A model generated the notes under the pieces. It was not told the DNA's origin and did not search any database. It worked only from the letters and a program-made list of their open reading frames with translations. A DNA stretch of 64,000 nucleotides from Microtetraspora sp. NBRC 16547 (GTDB lineage: Bacteria; Actinomycetota; Actinomycetes; Streptosporangiales; Streptosporangiaceae), in assembly GCF_030268965.1 (NCBI RefSeq), contig NZ_BSSE01000021.1, forward strand, positions 62,001 through 126,000, read 5' to 3'. The first letter of the stretch is position 1. Each line of letters starts with the position of its first letter. Made by a program: the position numbers and the translations under genes. Positions 7,108 to 16,475 of this stretch are shown one piece after another.

Positions 7108-10056
7108 GTGACTTACAGCAACTATGGACCGGAGCCGACCGGCCGTCCCGAGGATCCCTCGGGCTCCGGTGGATCAGCCCGCCCTGGGCGCCGCCGTCGC
7201 GCGGACGCGGGCCCCGGTGATCAGTACGGCCGTGCCCCTCAGGGGCCTCCCGGCGGATGGCCGGGTGCCCCGCGCCGCAATGAGGCGGCCTTCGAGGACA
7301 CCCAGGGCATGCCGCCGGTGCAGCCGCCCCGCCCCGGACCGGATCCGCGCCGGAACGGGCCCGGAGGCCCGGGCGCGCCCGGAGGGCAGGAGCGCACGCA
7401 GCGCCTGCCGCGGCCGGACGGTCCCGGCGGTCCTCGCGGGCCCGGTGGTCCAGGAGGTGGCCCGGGAGATCCCGGCGGACGTGGCCGACCCGGTGGTCCG
7501 GGCGGACCAGGGGGCCCCGGTGGTCCGGGTGGTCCGCAGCGCCCCGGCGGGCCCGGCGGTGATCGGACGCAGGCTATGGGCATGCCCTCCGGCGACCCGC
7601 GTCGGCGGATCGGCGGCGAGGAGACCCAGGCGATGCCTGCGGATGGTCGTCGGCGCAGGGGAGACGGCCCCGGTGGCCGCGGACCCGGGGGACCGGGAGG
7701 CAGCGGGCCTGACGGGCCCGGCGGACGCGGCCCCCGAGGTCCGCGCGATTCCGACGACGATGACGGTAAGCCGCGCCGTACCGGCTGGAAGCGGTTCATC
7801 CCCAACTGGAAGATCGTCGTGGCCGGGTTCACCATCCTGGTGGCCGGCGTCTTCGGCATGATCGCCGTCGCGTACGCGAACACGCCGATCCCCAAGGGGA
7901 CGCAGGCGGACGCCATCGCCCAGGGCAGCGTGATCTACTACCGCGACGGCAAGACCCCCATCGGCCGGGTGGGCCAGTCGCGAGTGAACATCGACGACAT
8001 CAACAAGATCCCCCGGCATGTGCAGGACGCGGTGATCGCCGCGGAGAACCGCAGTTTCCGTGACGACTCCGGTATCTCCTTCAAAGGCCTGATGCGCTCG
8101 GTCTGGATGACCGTTACCGGGGAGCAGGTCCAGGGCGCCTCCACGATCACCCAGCAGATGGCCAGGAACTACTACGACGGCCTGAGCAGGGAAGTCAGCG
8201 CGCAGCGGAAGATCAAGGAGATCTTCATCGCGATCAAGCTGAACAAGGAGATGAAGAAGGAGGACATCCTCCTGCAGTACCTCAACACCGTCCCCTTCGG
8301 GCGTGGCGCCAACGGCATCGAGGCAGCGGCGCGGGCCTTCTTCAAGAAGCACGTCTGGGAGCTGAACGAGGCGCAGGCCGCTTATCTCGCCGGCCGCATC
8401 CAGAGCCCGACCACGTTCGACGTGCTGGAGAAGGAGGGGAAGTTCGCCGCCACCCAGGAGCGCTTCGCCTACGTCATCGACGGCATGGCCCAGCTCGACC
8501 CGGCGAAGTACGGCGGGCTGCCGGCCAAGTACGGTGTGCAGGGCGCCAAGCTCGTCGACGCCAAGAAGTTCCCCAAGCTGGCGAAGCAGAGCGACAAGGA
8601 CACCCTCGGTGGGCTCAAGGGCTACATGATCATCCAGGTCATGGAGGAGCTGAAGCAGGGTGGGCTGTCGCCGGACCAGGTCAGGAGCGGCGGCTACAAG
8701 ATCACCTCGACCTTCGACAAGCGGTTGATGTCCGCCGCCCAGAAGGCCGTGAAGGACCGTATGCGTGCCGGCGCCCTGTCGAAGGAGTTCCACGCCGGGC
8801 TCGCCGCGGTCGATCCGCGTAACGGCCGAGTGCTCGCCTTCTACGGCGGCGACGACTACGTGACCCGCAACTTGAACGAGGCGTTCGATGCCAAGAAGCA
8901 GGCGGCCTCGGCCTTCAAGCCCTACGTGCTGGCCGCGTGGCTGGACTCCGGCCGCAGCCTCACCAGTTTCGTCCCGGGGAACAAGACCGTGCCCGAGGAA
9001 CTGCCCGGCACCAAACCGATCGGAAACAGCCACAACGTCGGCGCGGCCATCGACCTGGTCACGGCGACCGCCCAGTCGGTCAACACCGCGTTCGCCTCTA
9101 TGGGGTACGAGCTGGACGAGAAGAGCGGCACCGTCGGCGAGCTGAGCGCGGTGAAGCAGGTGGCCATCGACGCCGGCCTGGACAAGGGCCGGATGGAGCA
9201 GGACGTCCGGGATCACAAGTACGCCTTCACCATTGGCAGTGCCCTGGTCACCCCGGTGGAGCAGGCGGCGGGATACTCGATCTTCGCCAACGCCGGCAAG
9301 CATGTGGACTACCACGTCGTCCAGGAGGTCAAGCGGGGCAAGCTGGTCGTCGTCCCCGAGCAGGCCACGGTCAAGAATGTGATCAGCCCCGAGGCCGCGG
9401 CGGACGCCACCGTGGCGATGGAGGAGGTCCTCAAGACCGGTACGGCCAGGGGCAAGGGCATCGGCCGCCCCGCCGCCGGCAAGACCGGCACCAACAACGA
9501 CGAGAAGGAAGCTTGGTTCGTCGGCTACACCCCGCAGCTCGTCACCGCGGTCGGCATGTACCACGAGCAGTGCTACACCAAGAGCGGGAAGCGCGTCCCG
9601 CTCAAGAACCTGGCCTGCCCCGAAAAGGCGCAGCCGAAAGAGGTCTCGCTCGGCTTCGAAGGCGCCGGTCCGCCCACCGACATCTGGCGCGCGTTCATGC
9701 TCGAGGCGATGAAGGACGAGAAGGTCGAGCAGTTCCCGCCCAGGAGCTCGACCGGTCAGCCGGACAACATCGTGCCGAGCCCGACGCCCACGCCGACGCC
9801 CACGCCCGAGGACGAGTTCCCGCTGGACGGCATGTTCCCGCCGGACAACACGGACAACTGCGATCCGATGGACCTCTCCTGCAACGGCATGGGCGACCTG
9901 GATCCGGGCAACGGTCACGGCAACGGCAACGGTCACGGCAACGGTCGCGGCAACGGGGACCCGTGGGGCGACAACGGCTTCGGCCAGAGCCCGGCGATGG
10001 CCCCGGCGCCCTCGCCGTCCGGTGGCAGGAGGACGACGACCGGCACGGGCAAGTAG
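7108..10056 (+). CDS. ponA: bifunctional class A penicillin-binding protein (GT51 + transpeptidase)
   Basis: 982 residues from GTG 7108, chosen because GAGG stands 5 nt upstream; ATG 7090 lacks a ribosome site. Order: a cytoplasmic, disordered Gly/Pro/Arg-rich region of about 220 residues; one transmembrane helix (WKIVVAGFTILVAGVFGMIAV); a GT51 glycosyltransferase domain with AAENRSFRDDSGI and QGASTITQQMARN; a transpeptidase domain with the SxxK serine in ASAFKPY, SVN, and KTGT (AAGKTGTNN). The C-terminus is a Pro/Thr linker and a (N-G-x-G)n tail. It polymerises and cross-links peptidoglycan at the membrane. Position between padR-ino1 and a GT87 gene matches M. tuberculosis ponA1. Confidence 0.94.
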   Translation: MTYSNYGPEPTGRPEDPSGSGGSARPGRRRRADAGPGDQYGRAPQGPPGGWPGAPRRNEAAFEDTQGMPPVQPPRPGPDPRRNGPGGPGAPGGQERTQRLPRPDGPGGPRGPGGPGGGPGDPGGRGRPGGPGGPGGPGGPGGPQRPGGPGGDRTQAMGMPSGDPRRRIGGEETQAMPADGRRRRGDGPGGRGPGGPGGSGPDGPGGRGPRGPRDSDDDDGKPRRTGWKRFIPNWKIVVAGFTILVAGVFGMIAVAYANTPIPKGTQADAIAQGSVIYYRDGKTPIGRVGQSRVNIDDINKIPRHVQDAVIAAENRSFRDDSGISFKGLMRSVWMTVTGEQVQGASTITQQMARNYYDGLSREVSAQRKIKEIFIAIKLNKEMKKEDILLQYLNTVPFGRGANGIEAAARAFFKKHVWELNEAQAAYLAGRIQSPTTFDVLEKEGKFAATQERFAYVIDGMAQLDPAKYGGLPAKYGVQGAKLVDAKKFPKLAKQSDKDTLGGLKGYMIIQVMEELKQGGLSPDQVRSGGYKITSTFDKRLMSAAQKAVKDRMRAGALSKEFHAGLAAVDPRNGRVLAFYGGDDYVTRNLNEAFDAKKQAASAFKPYVLAAWLDSGRSLTSFVPGNKTVPEELPGTKPIGNSHNVGAAIDLVTATAQSVNTAFASMGYELDEKSGTVGELSAVKQVAIDAGLDKGRMEQDVRDHKYAFTIGSALVTPVEQAAGYSIFANAGKHVDYHVVQEVKRGKLVVVPEQATVKNVISPEAAADATVAMEEVLKTGTARGKGIGRPAAGKTGTNNDEKEAWFVGYTPQLVTAVGMYHEQCYTKSGKRVPLKNLACPEKAQPKEVSLGFEGAGPPTDIWRAFMLEAMKDEKVEQFPPRSSTGQPDNIVPSPTPTPTPTPEDEFPLDGMFPPDNTDNCDPMDLSCNGMGDLDPGNGHGNGNGHGNGRGNGDPWGDNGFGQSPAMAPAPSPSGGRRTTTGTGK

Positions 10057-10061
10057 TGATC

Positions 10062-10092
10062 GAAGCCCCCGCGCCCTGCGCGCGGGGGCTTC
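10062..10092 (+). terminator. terminator after ponA
   Basis: A 12-bp stem (GAAGCCCCCGCG / CGCGGGGGCTTC) with a 7-nt loop begins five bases after the ponA stop codon. There is only a short T-run after it, as is common in high-GC actinobacteria. Confidence 0.8.
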
Positions 10093-10240
10093 GCCGTTTC
10101 CGGGTACGGAGAATTCTCATGAAAGATTCAGCGAGGAATGCCGTGAGTTCGCCACGTCGAACGCGGAGAAAAGCCGTTCCGCCGTCCTTGGCTTATTGTG
10201 CGTACGGCGCCGCTGCTGAAAAGCTGATCGTTCTCAGCAC

Positions 10241-10283
10241 GGTTCCGCGACCGGTTCCCTGGACGGTTCCCCCGCACCGTTCC
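10241..10283. repeat. four GGTTCC units at about 12-bp spacing
   Basis: GGTTCC occurs at 10241, 10253 and 10265, then CGTTCC at 10278, so the motif recurs about once per helical turn just upstream of the GT87 gene. The 10093-10308 stretch has no convincing gene. The repeat may be a binding site array or a chance low-complexity run. Confidence 0.45.
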
Positions 10284-10308
10284 CCGAACAGTGATCGATA
10301 GGCGCGTG

Positions 10309-11694
10309 ATGACTCGGACCACGAACGATTCTCGGGCGCTCGGCGCGGCCGCGCAGAAGGTGGTGCGGCATCTGCCGTCCGGACTTGTCGCCCGTCTCCG
10401 CGCGGTCGCGCGGAGGGCCGTGCCGTACCTGCCGTTCGCACTCTTCGCCACTCTCGGTGCGGTGCTCGCCTTCCTGTGGAAGTGGCCGTGCCGGTTCGGG
10501 GGCGCGTGGAACGGCGGGCTCGGGCAGTACACGAACTTCTGCTACACGGACATCTATCCGCTGTGGTGGGCCGAGCATCTGAACGAGGGGAAGATCCCCT
10601 ACGTCGACTATCCGGTCGAGTACCCCGTCGGCATCGGCGCGATCATGGAGTTCGCCCGGCGCCTGGCGAGCGGTGACGGCGTGGCGTTCTACGACATCAC
10701 CGTGATCCTCATGGGCGTCTTCCTGGTCGCCGGTGTGGTGATCATGGCCGTCCTGGCCGGGCCCACCCGGCGCCGGGATGCCCTCTGGTACGCCATCGGC
10801 CCGGCGGTCATCCTCTGCGCGTACATCAACTGGGACCTGGCGGCGGGGGCGCTCGCCCTGGGTGGCCTGCTCGCGTGGTCACGGGACAGGCACGTGCTGG
10901 CCGGAGTGCTGCTCTCGCTCTCGGTGGCGACGAAGTTCTATCCGCTGATGTTCTTCGGCGCGCTGTTCCTGCTCACGCTGCGCACCGGGAAGTGGATGCC
11001 GTTCGCCCGGATGGCGGTCGCCGCGGCCGGGACCTGGCTGGTCGTCAACGTGCCGGTCATGCTGATCAACTTCGAGGGGTGGAAGCGCTTCTACGCCTTC
11101 AGCAGCGAACGCGGCGCCGACTGGGGCAGCCTGTGGTTCTTCTTCCAGCACAAGGACTGGGGCTTCCTCGCCGACGCGGGATCGCTGAACACGATGGCCA
11201 CGGGCACGCTGGCCGTGCTGCTGCTCGGGATCGCGGCGTTCGCCGTGATGGCCCCGCGCCGGCCGCGGCTGATGCAGCTCTGCTTCCTCGCGCTGGCGGC
11301 CTTCATGATCACCAACAAGGTGTGGTCGCCGCAGTACATGCTCTGGCTGGTGCCGTTCGCCGTCCTGGCCCGGCCGAAGTGGGGCGCGCTCGCCGCGTGG
11401 CAGATCGCCGAGTGCTGGTACTTCTTCGCGATCTGGCTCTATCTCGCCGCGCAGTATCCGGAGGGCGTGAACCTCGGCATCGGGGACACCGCCTACTTCC
11501 TCTCGGTGTGGGCGCGGGCGATCACGATCGTCGTCCTGATGGCCCTCGTCGTGCGGGACATCCTGCGGCCCGAGCTGGACGTGATCCGCGCCTCCGGCGC
11601 CGACGACCCGTCCGGCGGGGTGTTCGACCAGGCCGAGGACCGGTTCGTGCTCCCGCCCCGGCCGAAGGCCGACGTCGCCGTCGTGGAAGCCTGA
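10309..11694 (+). CDS. GT87-type membrane glycosyltransferase (DUF2029), Rv0051-like
   Basis: 461 residues with about ten hydrophobic segments. Conserved loops such as YTDIYPLWWAEHLNEGKIPY and DYPVEYPVG, and later TKFYPLMFF and NKVWSPQYMLW, fit the GT-C superfamily that uses polyprenyl-phosphate mannose or arabinose. The acidic residues in the first periplasmic loop (YTD) are the expected catalytic region. ATG 10309 follows ATAGG by 6 nt; GTG 10291 and GTG 10306 are alternatives. Lying between ponA and rpsF, it matches mycobacterial Rv0051. The glycan substrate is unknown. The gene downstream starts 5 nt after its stop. Confidence 0.82.
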   Translation: MTRTTNDSRALGAAAQKVVRHLPSGLVARLRAVARRAVPYLPFALFATLGAVLAFLWKWPCRFGGAWNGGLGQYTNFCYTDIYPLWWAEHLNEGKIPYVDYPVEYPVGIGAIMEFARRLASGDGVAFYDITVILMGVFLVAGVVIMAVLAGPTRRRDALWYAIGPAVILCAYINWDLAAGALALGGLLAWSRDRHVLAGVLLSLSVATKFYPLMFFGALFLLTLRTGKWMPFARMAVAAAGTWLVVNVPVMLINFEGWKRFYAFSSERGADWGSLWFFFQHKDWGFLADAGSLNTMATGTLAVLLLGIAAFAVMAPRRPRLMQLCFLALAAFMITNKVWSPQYMLWLVPFAVLARPKWGALAAWQIAECWYFFAIWLYLAAQYPEGVNLGIGDTAYFLSVWARAITIVVLMALVVRDILRPELDVIRASGADDPSGGVFDQAEDRFVLPPRPKADVAVVEA

Positions 11695-11698
11695 AAGG

Positions 11699-12982
11699 GT
11701 GCGACACCGGTTTCCCTGGCAGGTGCTGCCCGTCTGGCTGATCACGCGCGTGGTGCTCTTCCTCGCCGCGACGCAGGTCATTCCGGTCGGGCACGCGGGG
11801 TCGTTCGAGGGTGACGTCGCGCTCTACAGCGGCTGGTCGGACATCCTCCTCCGGGGGGAGTTCCCCGCAGGAGACGAGAAGTGGCAGTACCCGCCCTACG
11901 CGGCGCTGCCCATGCTCGCCCCGCATCTGCTGCCGTGGAGCTACCGGATCGACTTCTACGTGCTCGCGCTGGTGTGCGACCTGGCGATCCTGCTCCTGCT
12001 GTGCCGGTTCACGGCCAAGACCGGCGGGAGCCGCACCGGCGTGTGGGCGTGGACCGTGGGGGCGGCCCTGCTGGGCCCGCTGCTGATCTCCCGGTACGAC
12101 CTGATGGTCACCCTGGTCGCGGTCCTCGCGCTCACGGCCTCCACGGACCCGGCCGTACGCGGAGCGCTGATCGGGTTCGGGCTGGCGATCAAGGTGTGGC
12201 CGGTCGCGCTGCTCACCGGGCTGCGCCGCTGGCGCGAGCTGCTGACCGGCGCGGCCTCGTCCCTGGTCGTCGTGGTGCTCGGGTGCGGCGTGGCCGCCCT
12301 GGTCCTGCCGCACGCGCTGGACTTCCTCACCGCCCAGCAGGATCGGGGGCTCCAGATCGAGTCGCTGGCGGCCACGCCGTTCGCGCTCGGCCGCGCGCTG
12401 GGCTGGTGGGACGGGTTCACCACGTACCAGCACGGCGCCATGGAGCTCGTCGGGCCCGGCGTGGAGACGGCCACCCTGGTGAGCGTCGCCGCCACGCCCG
12501 CCGCGCTCGTCCTGCTCGCGGTGTGGTGGTTCCGCGCGGCGCCGACGGAGAACACCTACTACGACGCGGCGCTGACCACGATCCTCTTTCTGGTGGTGAC
12601 CAGCAGGGTGCTGTCGCCGCAGTACCTGATCTGGCTGCTGGGCGTCGCGGCGGTGGTGCTCGCCGCGCGTACCGCGCAGCGGCCGGCCGCCTGGCTCGTC
12701 CTGGCCGCGACCCTGCTGACCGGGATCATGTATCCGTGGATCGAGGAGGACTACAGCTGGAGCGGACGGTTGCCGGGCACGCTGGTCCTGGTCGTGCGCA
12801 ACCTCGTGCTCCTCGCGGCGGCCGTCGTGTCGTTCGTCCAGCTCTGGCGGAGCACCCGTAGGCCCGCCCGCGTCCCGAGTGGCATGCGCGGTGAAACGGG
12901 CGAGGACGCCGAACCCGGCGAGGATCTCGTGGATCCCGGGGACGGCACGGCCGCGCGTGGTTCCCGGATGCGCGTGACGTGA
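11699..12982 (+). CDS. second GT87-like membrane glycosyltransferase
   Basis: 427 residues with 9-10 membrane segments. It shares the architecture of its upstream neighbour: EGDVALYSGWSDILLRGEFP, WQYPPYAALPM, LAIKVWPVALL and SRVLSPQYLIWLL correspond to the same loops and helices, so this is a diverged tandem paralogue. It is coupled to the gene before it (stop at 11694, GTG at 11699). The C-terminal 45 residues are polar and probably cytoplasmic. It probably acts on a lipid-linked sugar in the envelope; the specificity cannot be read from sequence. Confidence 0.75.
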   Translation: MRHRFPWQVLPVWLITRVVLFLAATQVIPVGHAGSFEGDVALYSGWSDILLRGEFPAGDEKWQYPPYAALPMLAPHLLPWSYRIDFYVLALVCDLAILLLLCRFTAKTGGSRTGVWAWTVGAALLGPLLISRYDLMVTLVAVLALTASTDPAVRGALIGFGLAIKVWPVALLTGLRRWRELLTGAASSLVVVVLGCGVAALVLPHALDFLTAQQDRGLQIESLAATPFALGRALGWWDGFTTYQHGAMELVGPGVETATLVSVAATPAALVLLAVWWFRAAPTENTYYDAALTTILFLVVTSRVLSPQYLIWLLGVAAVVLAARTAQRPAAWLVLAATLLTGIMYPWIEEDYSWSGRLPGTLVLVVRNLVLLAAAVVSFVQLWRSTRRPARVPSGMRGETGEDAEPGEDLVDPGDGTAARGSRMRVT

Positions 12983-13060
12983 ACGGCCCCGGGACACCGG
13001 TCCCGGGACACGCGCGAGGTGAATCCCTACCCGTTCTGAGCCGGGCGTAATCCAGAGAAG

Positions 13061-13081
13061 TTATCCACAGCCTGTGGACGT
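13061..13081. promoter_or_regulatory. inverted pair of DnaA-box-like sequences
   Basis: TTATCCACA on the plus strand is followed after 3 bp by TGTGGACGT, which reads ACGTCCACA on the other strand. TCCACAG-C-CTGTGGA is also a perfect dyad, so a terminator role for the nfo gene (stop at 13081) is an alternative. Confidence 0.45.
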
Positions 13082-13875
13082 CAGAGGTGCTTGCGGAGGA
13101 AAGCGATGTCGTCCGCCTGGCCTTCGAACGGCGTCTCCACCACGATCGGCGCTCCCGCCTGCCGGCAGACGGCGAGGATCCGCTCCGCGTCGATCTGGCC
13201 GGAGCCCAGATTGGCGTGGCGGTCCGCGCCCGAGTCGAAGGCGTCGCGCGAGTCGTTGCAGTGGACCAGGTCGATGCGGCCGGTGATCGCCTTCACCCGG
13301 TCGACGACGTCGGACAGATCCTCGCCGCCCGCGTGGGCGTGGCAGGTGTCCAGGCAGAAGCCGATCATCGAGGCGTCCCGGGCACCGGAGGTCACGGCGT
13401 CCCACAGGCGGGCGATCCGGTCGAGCTTGCGCGCCATCGCGTTGCCGCCGCCCGCCGTGTTCTCGATCAGCACGGGGATGGGGCAGTCCATCCGCTCGAA
13501 GACCTTGCGCCAGTTGTCGAACCCGATCTGCGGATCGTCGCCGGCGTTGACGTGGCCGCCGTGGACGATCAGGCCCTTGGCACCGATGGACGCGGCGGCC
13601 TTGAGGTGGCTTTCCAGCAGCTTGCGGCTGGGGATGCGGATCCGGTTGTTCGCCGTCGCCACGTTGATCACGTAGGGGGCGTGGACGTAGACATCCACAG
13701 CCGAATCCCGGATCGCGTCGGCGCTCTCCGGAAGGACCGGGCCCTTCCAGCCCTGCGGGTCGCCGAGGAAGAACTGCACGACGTCGGCGTCGCGCGCCGC
13801 CGCATGGGCGAGCGGGTCGTCCTGGTCGACGTGCGCGCCGATGCGGGGGAGGTGTCCGTCCTGACCAAAGCCCAT
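13081..13875 (-). CDS. nfo: deoxyribonuclease IV (AP endonuclease)
   Basis: 264 residues. A TIM-barrel, zinc-dependent apurinic/apyrimidinic endonuclease for base-excision repair. Visible metal-ligand motifs: IGAHVDQ near the N-terminus, VHAPYVIN, IVHGGHVNAGDD, VLIENTAGGG, IGFCLDTCHAHAGG, LVHCNDSRD with the following DRHANLGSGQI, and the C-terminal VVETPFEG. All are in family order, and the length is normal (260-280). I chose ATG 13875 (MGFGQDGHLPRIGAH, with AGG upstream) over ATG 13923, since the first 16 residues of the longer frame are not family-like. Confidence 0.92.
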   Translation of the reverse strand: MGFGQDGHLPRIGAHVDQDDPLAHAAARDADVVQFFLGDPQGWKGPVLPESADAIRDSAVDVYVHAPYVINVATANNRIRIPSRKLLESHLKAAASIGAKGLIVHGGHVNAGDDPQIGFDNWRKVFERMDCPIPVLIENTAGGGNAMARKLDRIARLWDAVTSGARDASMIGFCLDTCHAHAGGEDLSDVVDRVKAITGRIDLVHCNDSRDAFDSGADRHANLGSGQIDAERILAVCRQAGAPIVVETPFEGQADDIAFLRKHL

Positions 13876-14078
13876 TGTCGTCGTACCTCCGTGCGTCGGT
13901 GAAGCGGCATGCCGTACAGACACTAGACGCTCCAGGTGGAGGGCGTCTCGGTGGTGAAGGGCGCACCCCAGGCCACGCCGAACGGCCGAGCCGCCGGCCC
14001 GGCCGCGAGCTCTCCACGCGGCGGCCGGGTTGTGGCGTTCACGCGGCGGTCGGGCCGGAACGGCGGCGCGACCGGGCC

Positions 14079-14117
14079 GTGTTAACCGGTCGTGTCAACC
14101 GGTCGCGTCAACCGGTC
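14079..14117. repeat. three tandem 13-bp units (G-x-G-T-Y-AACCGGTC)
   Basis: GTGTTAACCGGTC, GTGTCAACCGGTC and GCGTCAACCGGTC follow each other without gaps. The last unit overlaps the stop codon of the small membrane-protein gene. Each unit holds an ACCGGT palindrome. Function unknown. Confidence 0.6.
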
Positions 14118-14425
14118 GGGAGGAACCCTCCGTGGGCGATCCCGAGCGCGGCTCCGACGAACGACCCGACGATGCCGCAGATGATGATGCTGCGCTGCGG
14201 AGTCGTCACGGAGACGTACTGCGCGTAGAGCCCGCCGAGGAATCCGATGGCGCCCACCCACGAGGCGACCACGTGGAGGCCGACGAAGAACCCGGAGACG
14301 ATCGCCAGGAGACCGAAGACCAGCGTGCCGACCGCGAGCGCGTTCTCCAGAGTGTGCGGCCTGCCGTCCGTGTTCAGTGTGAGCCGGAAAGCGGGTCTTC
14401 TGACGCGGCCAAGAACGTGCGGCAT
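14108..14425 (-). CDS. small integral membrane protein
   Basis: 105 residues with three hydrophobic segments: [40 protein letters not shown], and [18 protein letters not shown]. The first 25 residues are basic ([14 protein letters not shown]), giving an inside N-terminus. ATG 14425 follows AGAGGGGGTGACG. It is divergent from rpsF, a position where many Streptosporangiaceae keep a protein of this kind. I do not recognise a named family or function. Confidence 0.65.
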   Translation of the reverse strand: MPHVLGRVRRPAFRLTLNTDGRPHTLENALAVGTLVFGLLAIVSGFFVGLHVVASWVGAIGFLGGLYAQYVSVTTPQRSIIICGIVGSFVGAALGIAHGGFLPTG

Positions 14426-14605
14426 ATGCGTCACCCCCTCTTGCTGCTCAGTTTCCCTCGCGGGGCGGCGTACGGCCAGTGGCCTGGTAGCCTGAATCGG
14501 CTGTGTTCGATACGCGTGGGGTGCACTTCCCCGCGCCGCCCGCAGCGTCCTCCTGTCACGGCAAGGCGTCGTGACCGCAAGAGTCCAGAGGAGGTTGGAT
14601 TCCGC

Positions 14606-14896
14606 ATGCGTCGTTACGAGCTGATGGTCATCCTCGACCCGGCCCTCGATGAGCGCACCGTACAGCCCTCGCTCGACCAGTTCCTCAGCGTCGTCCGCAA
14701 CGATGGCGGCACCGTGGAGAAGGTCGACGTCTGGGGCCGTCGTCGGCTGTCCTACGACATCGCCAAGAAGGCCGAGGGCATCTACGCCGTGGTCGACCTG
14801 ACCGCGGAGCCCGCCACGGTCAAGGAGCTGGACCGCCAGATGAACCTGAACGAGGGCATTCTCCGTACCAAGGTCATCCGTCCCGAGCTCCACTGA
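14606..14896 (+). CDS. rpsF: 30S ribosomal protein S6
   Basis: 96 residues, starting [17 protein letters not shown], the standard S6 N-terminus. [18 protein letters not shown] and [10 protein letters not shown] are conserved S6 segments. It binds S18 and 16S rRNA in the small-subunit platform. A strong GAGGAGG ribosome site precedes the ATG. First gene of the rpsF-ssb-rpsR-rplI block, the same order as in mycobacteria and streptomycetes. Confidence 0.97.
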   Translation: MRRYELMVILDPALDERTVQPSLDQFLSVVRNDGGTVEKVDVWGRRRLSYDIAKKAEGIYAVVDLTAEPATVKELDRQMNLNEGILRTKVIRPELH

Positions 14897-14991
14897 GCGG
14901 GAACGGCCAAGCCCGGCGTTTTTGTCGGGCCATGGCCGTACTCTGAAGCCCTTACGGCTGAGCTGACGGGATAGGAAGGCGAAAGCGACCG

Positions 14992-15531
14992 ATGGCAGCA
15001 GGCGACACCACGATCACCATCGTCGGCAACCTTGTCGACGACCCGGAGCTGCGCTTCACCCCGACGGGGCAGGCTGTGGCCCGGTTCCGCATCGCATCCA
15101 CTCCGCGGTTCCTGGACCGCCAGACCAACGAGTGGAAGGACGGCGAGGGCCTGTTCCTGACCTGCAATGTGTGGCGGCAGGCGGCGGAGAACGTCGCCGA
15201 GAGCCTGCAGCGCGGCATGCGGGTCATCGTGCAGGGACGGCTGCGCCAACGGTCGTATGAGACCAAGGAAGGCGAGAAGCGCACGGTCTACGAGGTCGAG
15301 GTCGACGAAGTCGGCCCCTCGCTGCGCAACGCCACCGCCAAGGTGAACAAGACCGCCCGGCAGGGCGGCGGCGGCGGTGGGTTCGGCGGCGGCCCGTCCA
15401 ACGACCCCTGGGCTTCGGCCAGCCCCGCTCCTCAGGGCGGTGGCGGCTACAACCAGGGTGGCGGCGGCGGTGGCGGCGGCGGTGGCGGCGGCTTCGGCGG
15501 CGGCGACTTCAGCGACGAACCGCCTTTCTAG
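14992..15531 (+). CDS. ssb: single-stranded DNA-binding protein
   Basis: 179 residues. An N-terminal OB-fold (about residues 1-110: [61 protein letters not shown]) is followed by a glycine-rich disordered linker and the acidic tip SDEPPF that recruits repair and replication proteins. It binds ssDNA as a tetramer during replication. The interval from rpsF (14897-14991) contains an imperfect hairpin with a T-run loop, but no separate promoter is obvious. Confidence 0.96.
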   Translation: MAAGDTTITIVGNLVDDPELRFTPTGQAVARFRIASTPRFLDRQTNEWKDGEGLFLTCNVWRQAAENVAESLQRGMRVIVQGRLRQRSYETKEGEKRTVYEVEVDEVGPSLRNATAKVNKTARQGGGGGGFGGGPSNDPWASASPAPQGGGGYNQGGGGGGGGGGGGFGGGDFSDEPPF

Positions 15532-15616
15532 TCACCTCTCCGGGTGACACCAGCACACGAAAACGTATCCGAGCGACCATTCCCGCATCATGCGGGGCTC
15601 TGAAAGGAGCACCACG

Positions 15617-15853
15617 ATGGCGAAGCCGGCACTGCGCAAGCCGAAGAAGAAGGTTTGCCTGTTCTGCCACGACAAGATCTCCTACGTCGACTACAAGGAC
15701 ACGGCGCTGCTGCGGAAGTTCATCTCCGACCGCGGCAAGATCCGTGCTCGCCGGGTGACGGGCAACTGCACCCAGCACCAGCGCGACGTTGCCACCGCTA
15801 TCAAGAACGCTCGTGAGATGGCCCTGCTGCCGTACACGAGCACCGCGCGCTAA
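15617..15853 (+). CDS. rpsR: 30S ribosomal protein S18, zinc-ligand (C+) type
   Basis: 78 residues. S18 partners S6 in the 30S platform. The conserved core [21 protein letters not shown] is present. It keeps CLFC near the N-terminus and CTQH later, so it is the cysteine-containing, potentially zinc-binding version rather than the zinc-independent paralogue made under zinc limitation. ATG 15617 follows AAAGGAG; the in-frame upstream ATG at 15590 is not used by the family. Confidence 0.97.
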   Translation: MAKPALRKPKKKVCLFCHDKISYVDYKDTALLRKFISDRGKIRARRVTGNCTQHQRDVATAIKNAREMALLPYTSTAR

Positions 15854-15871
15854 GGAAAGGAGTCTCAGGAC

Positions 15872-16318
15872 ATGAAGCTCATTCTCACCACTGAGGTCTC
15901 CGGCCTCGGCGCTCCCGGTGACATCGTCGAGGTGAAGGACGGCTACGGCCGCAACTACCTCGTCCCGCGCGGTTTCGCGATCCGGTGGACCCGCGGCGCC
16001 GAGTCGCAGGTCGCCTCGATCAAGAAGGCCCGCGACTCCCGCGAGATCCGTGACCTGGGCACCGCCAAGGAGGTCGCCGGCCAGCTCGGCGCCCTGAAGG
16101 TGGTCCTGAAGACCCGCGCCGGCGAGGCCGGCCGTCTCTTCGGCTCGATCACCACGGGCGACATCGCCGACGCCGTCACCGCCGCGGGTGGTCCCAAGCT
16201 GGACCGCCGCCGCATCGAGATCGGCAACGCGATCAAGAGCCTGGGCTCGCACCGGGTCAGCGTCAAGCTGCACCCCGAGGTGTCCGCGACCGTCGACGTC
16301 GAGGTCGTCGCCGGCTGA
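15872..16318 (+). CDS. rplI: 50S ribosomal protein L9
   Basis: 148 residues. [34 protein letters not shown] is the N-terminal L9 domain; a long central helix and the C-terminal domain ([15 protein letters not shown]) follow. Binds 23S rRNA at the base of the L1 stalk. Perfect AAGGAG ribosome site. A terminator follows, so the operon ends here and dnaB is separately transcribed, with an ABC operon and a MATE gene intervening. Confidence 0.97.
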   Translation: MKLILTTEVSGLGAPGDIVEVKDGYGRNYLVPRGFAIRWTRGAESQVASIKKARDSREIRDLGTAKEVAGQLGALKVVLKTRAGEAGRLFGSITTGDIADAVTAAGGPKLDRRRIEIGNAIKSLGSHRVSVKLHPEVSATVDVEVVAG

Positions 16319-16339
16319 CCCCGGCCCCATGGCTGTTCA

Positions 16340-16371
16340 GAGGGCCCTTCCCACTTCGGGAGGGGCCCTTT
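16340..16371 (+). terminator. terminator after rplI
   Basis: AGGGCCCTTCCC pairs with GGGAGGGGCCCTT around ACTTC, one G-U pair allowed, ending in TTTG. It lies 22 nt after the rplI stop codon. Confidence 0.8.
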
Positions 16372-16475
16372 GACGTGCGTGAACCGTGCCCCAACAGGGC
16401 TGAAATATCCGGCCGATAGTATCTAGCCCGTCCCAAACGCGGATTCGCGCAAGATTTACCCCCATGGAGGCTGAA

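Noticed and set aside
7174-9936. 920-codon antisense frame across ponA
   Set aside because: A high-GC shadow with no domain; ponA on the other strand has complete catalytic motifs.
14903-14938. Attenuator between rpsF and ssb
   Set aside because: The hairpin is imperfect and ssb must be expressed with rpsF; at most a minor pause site.
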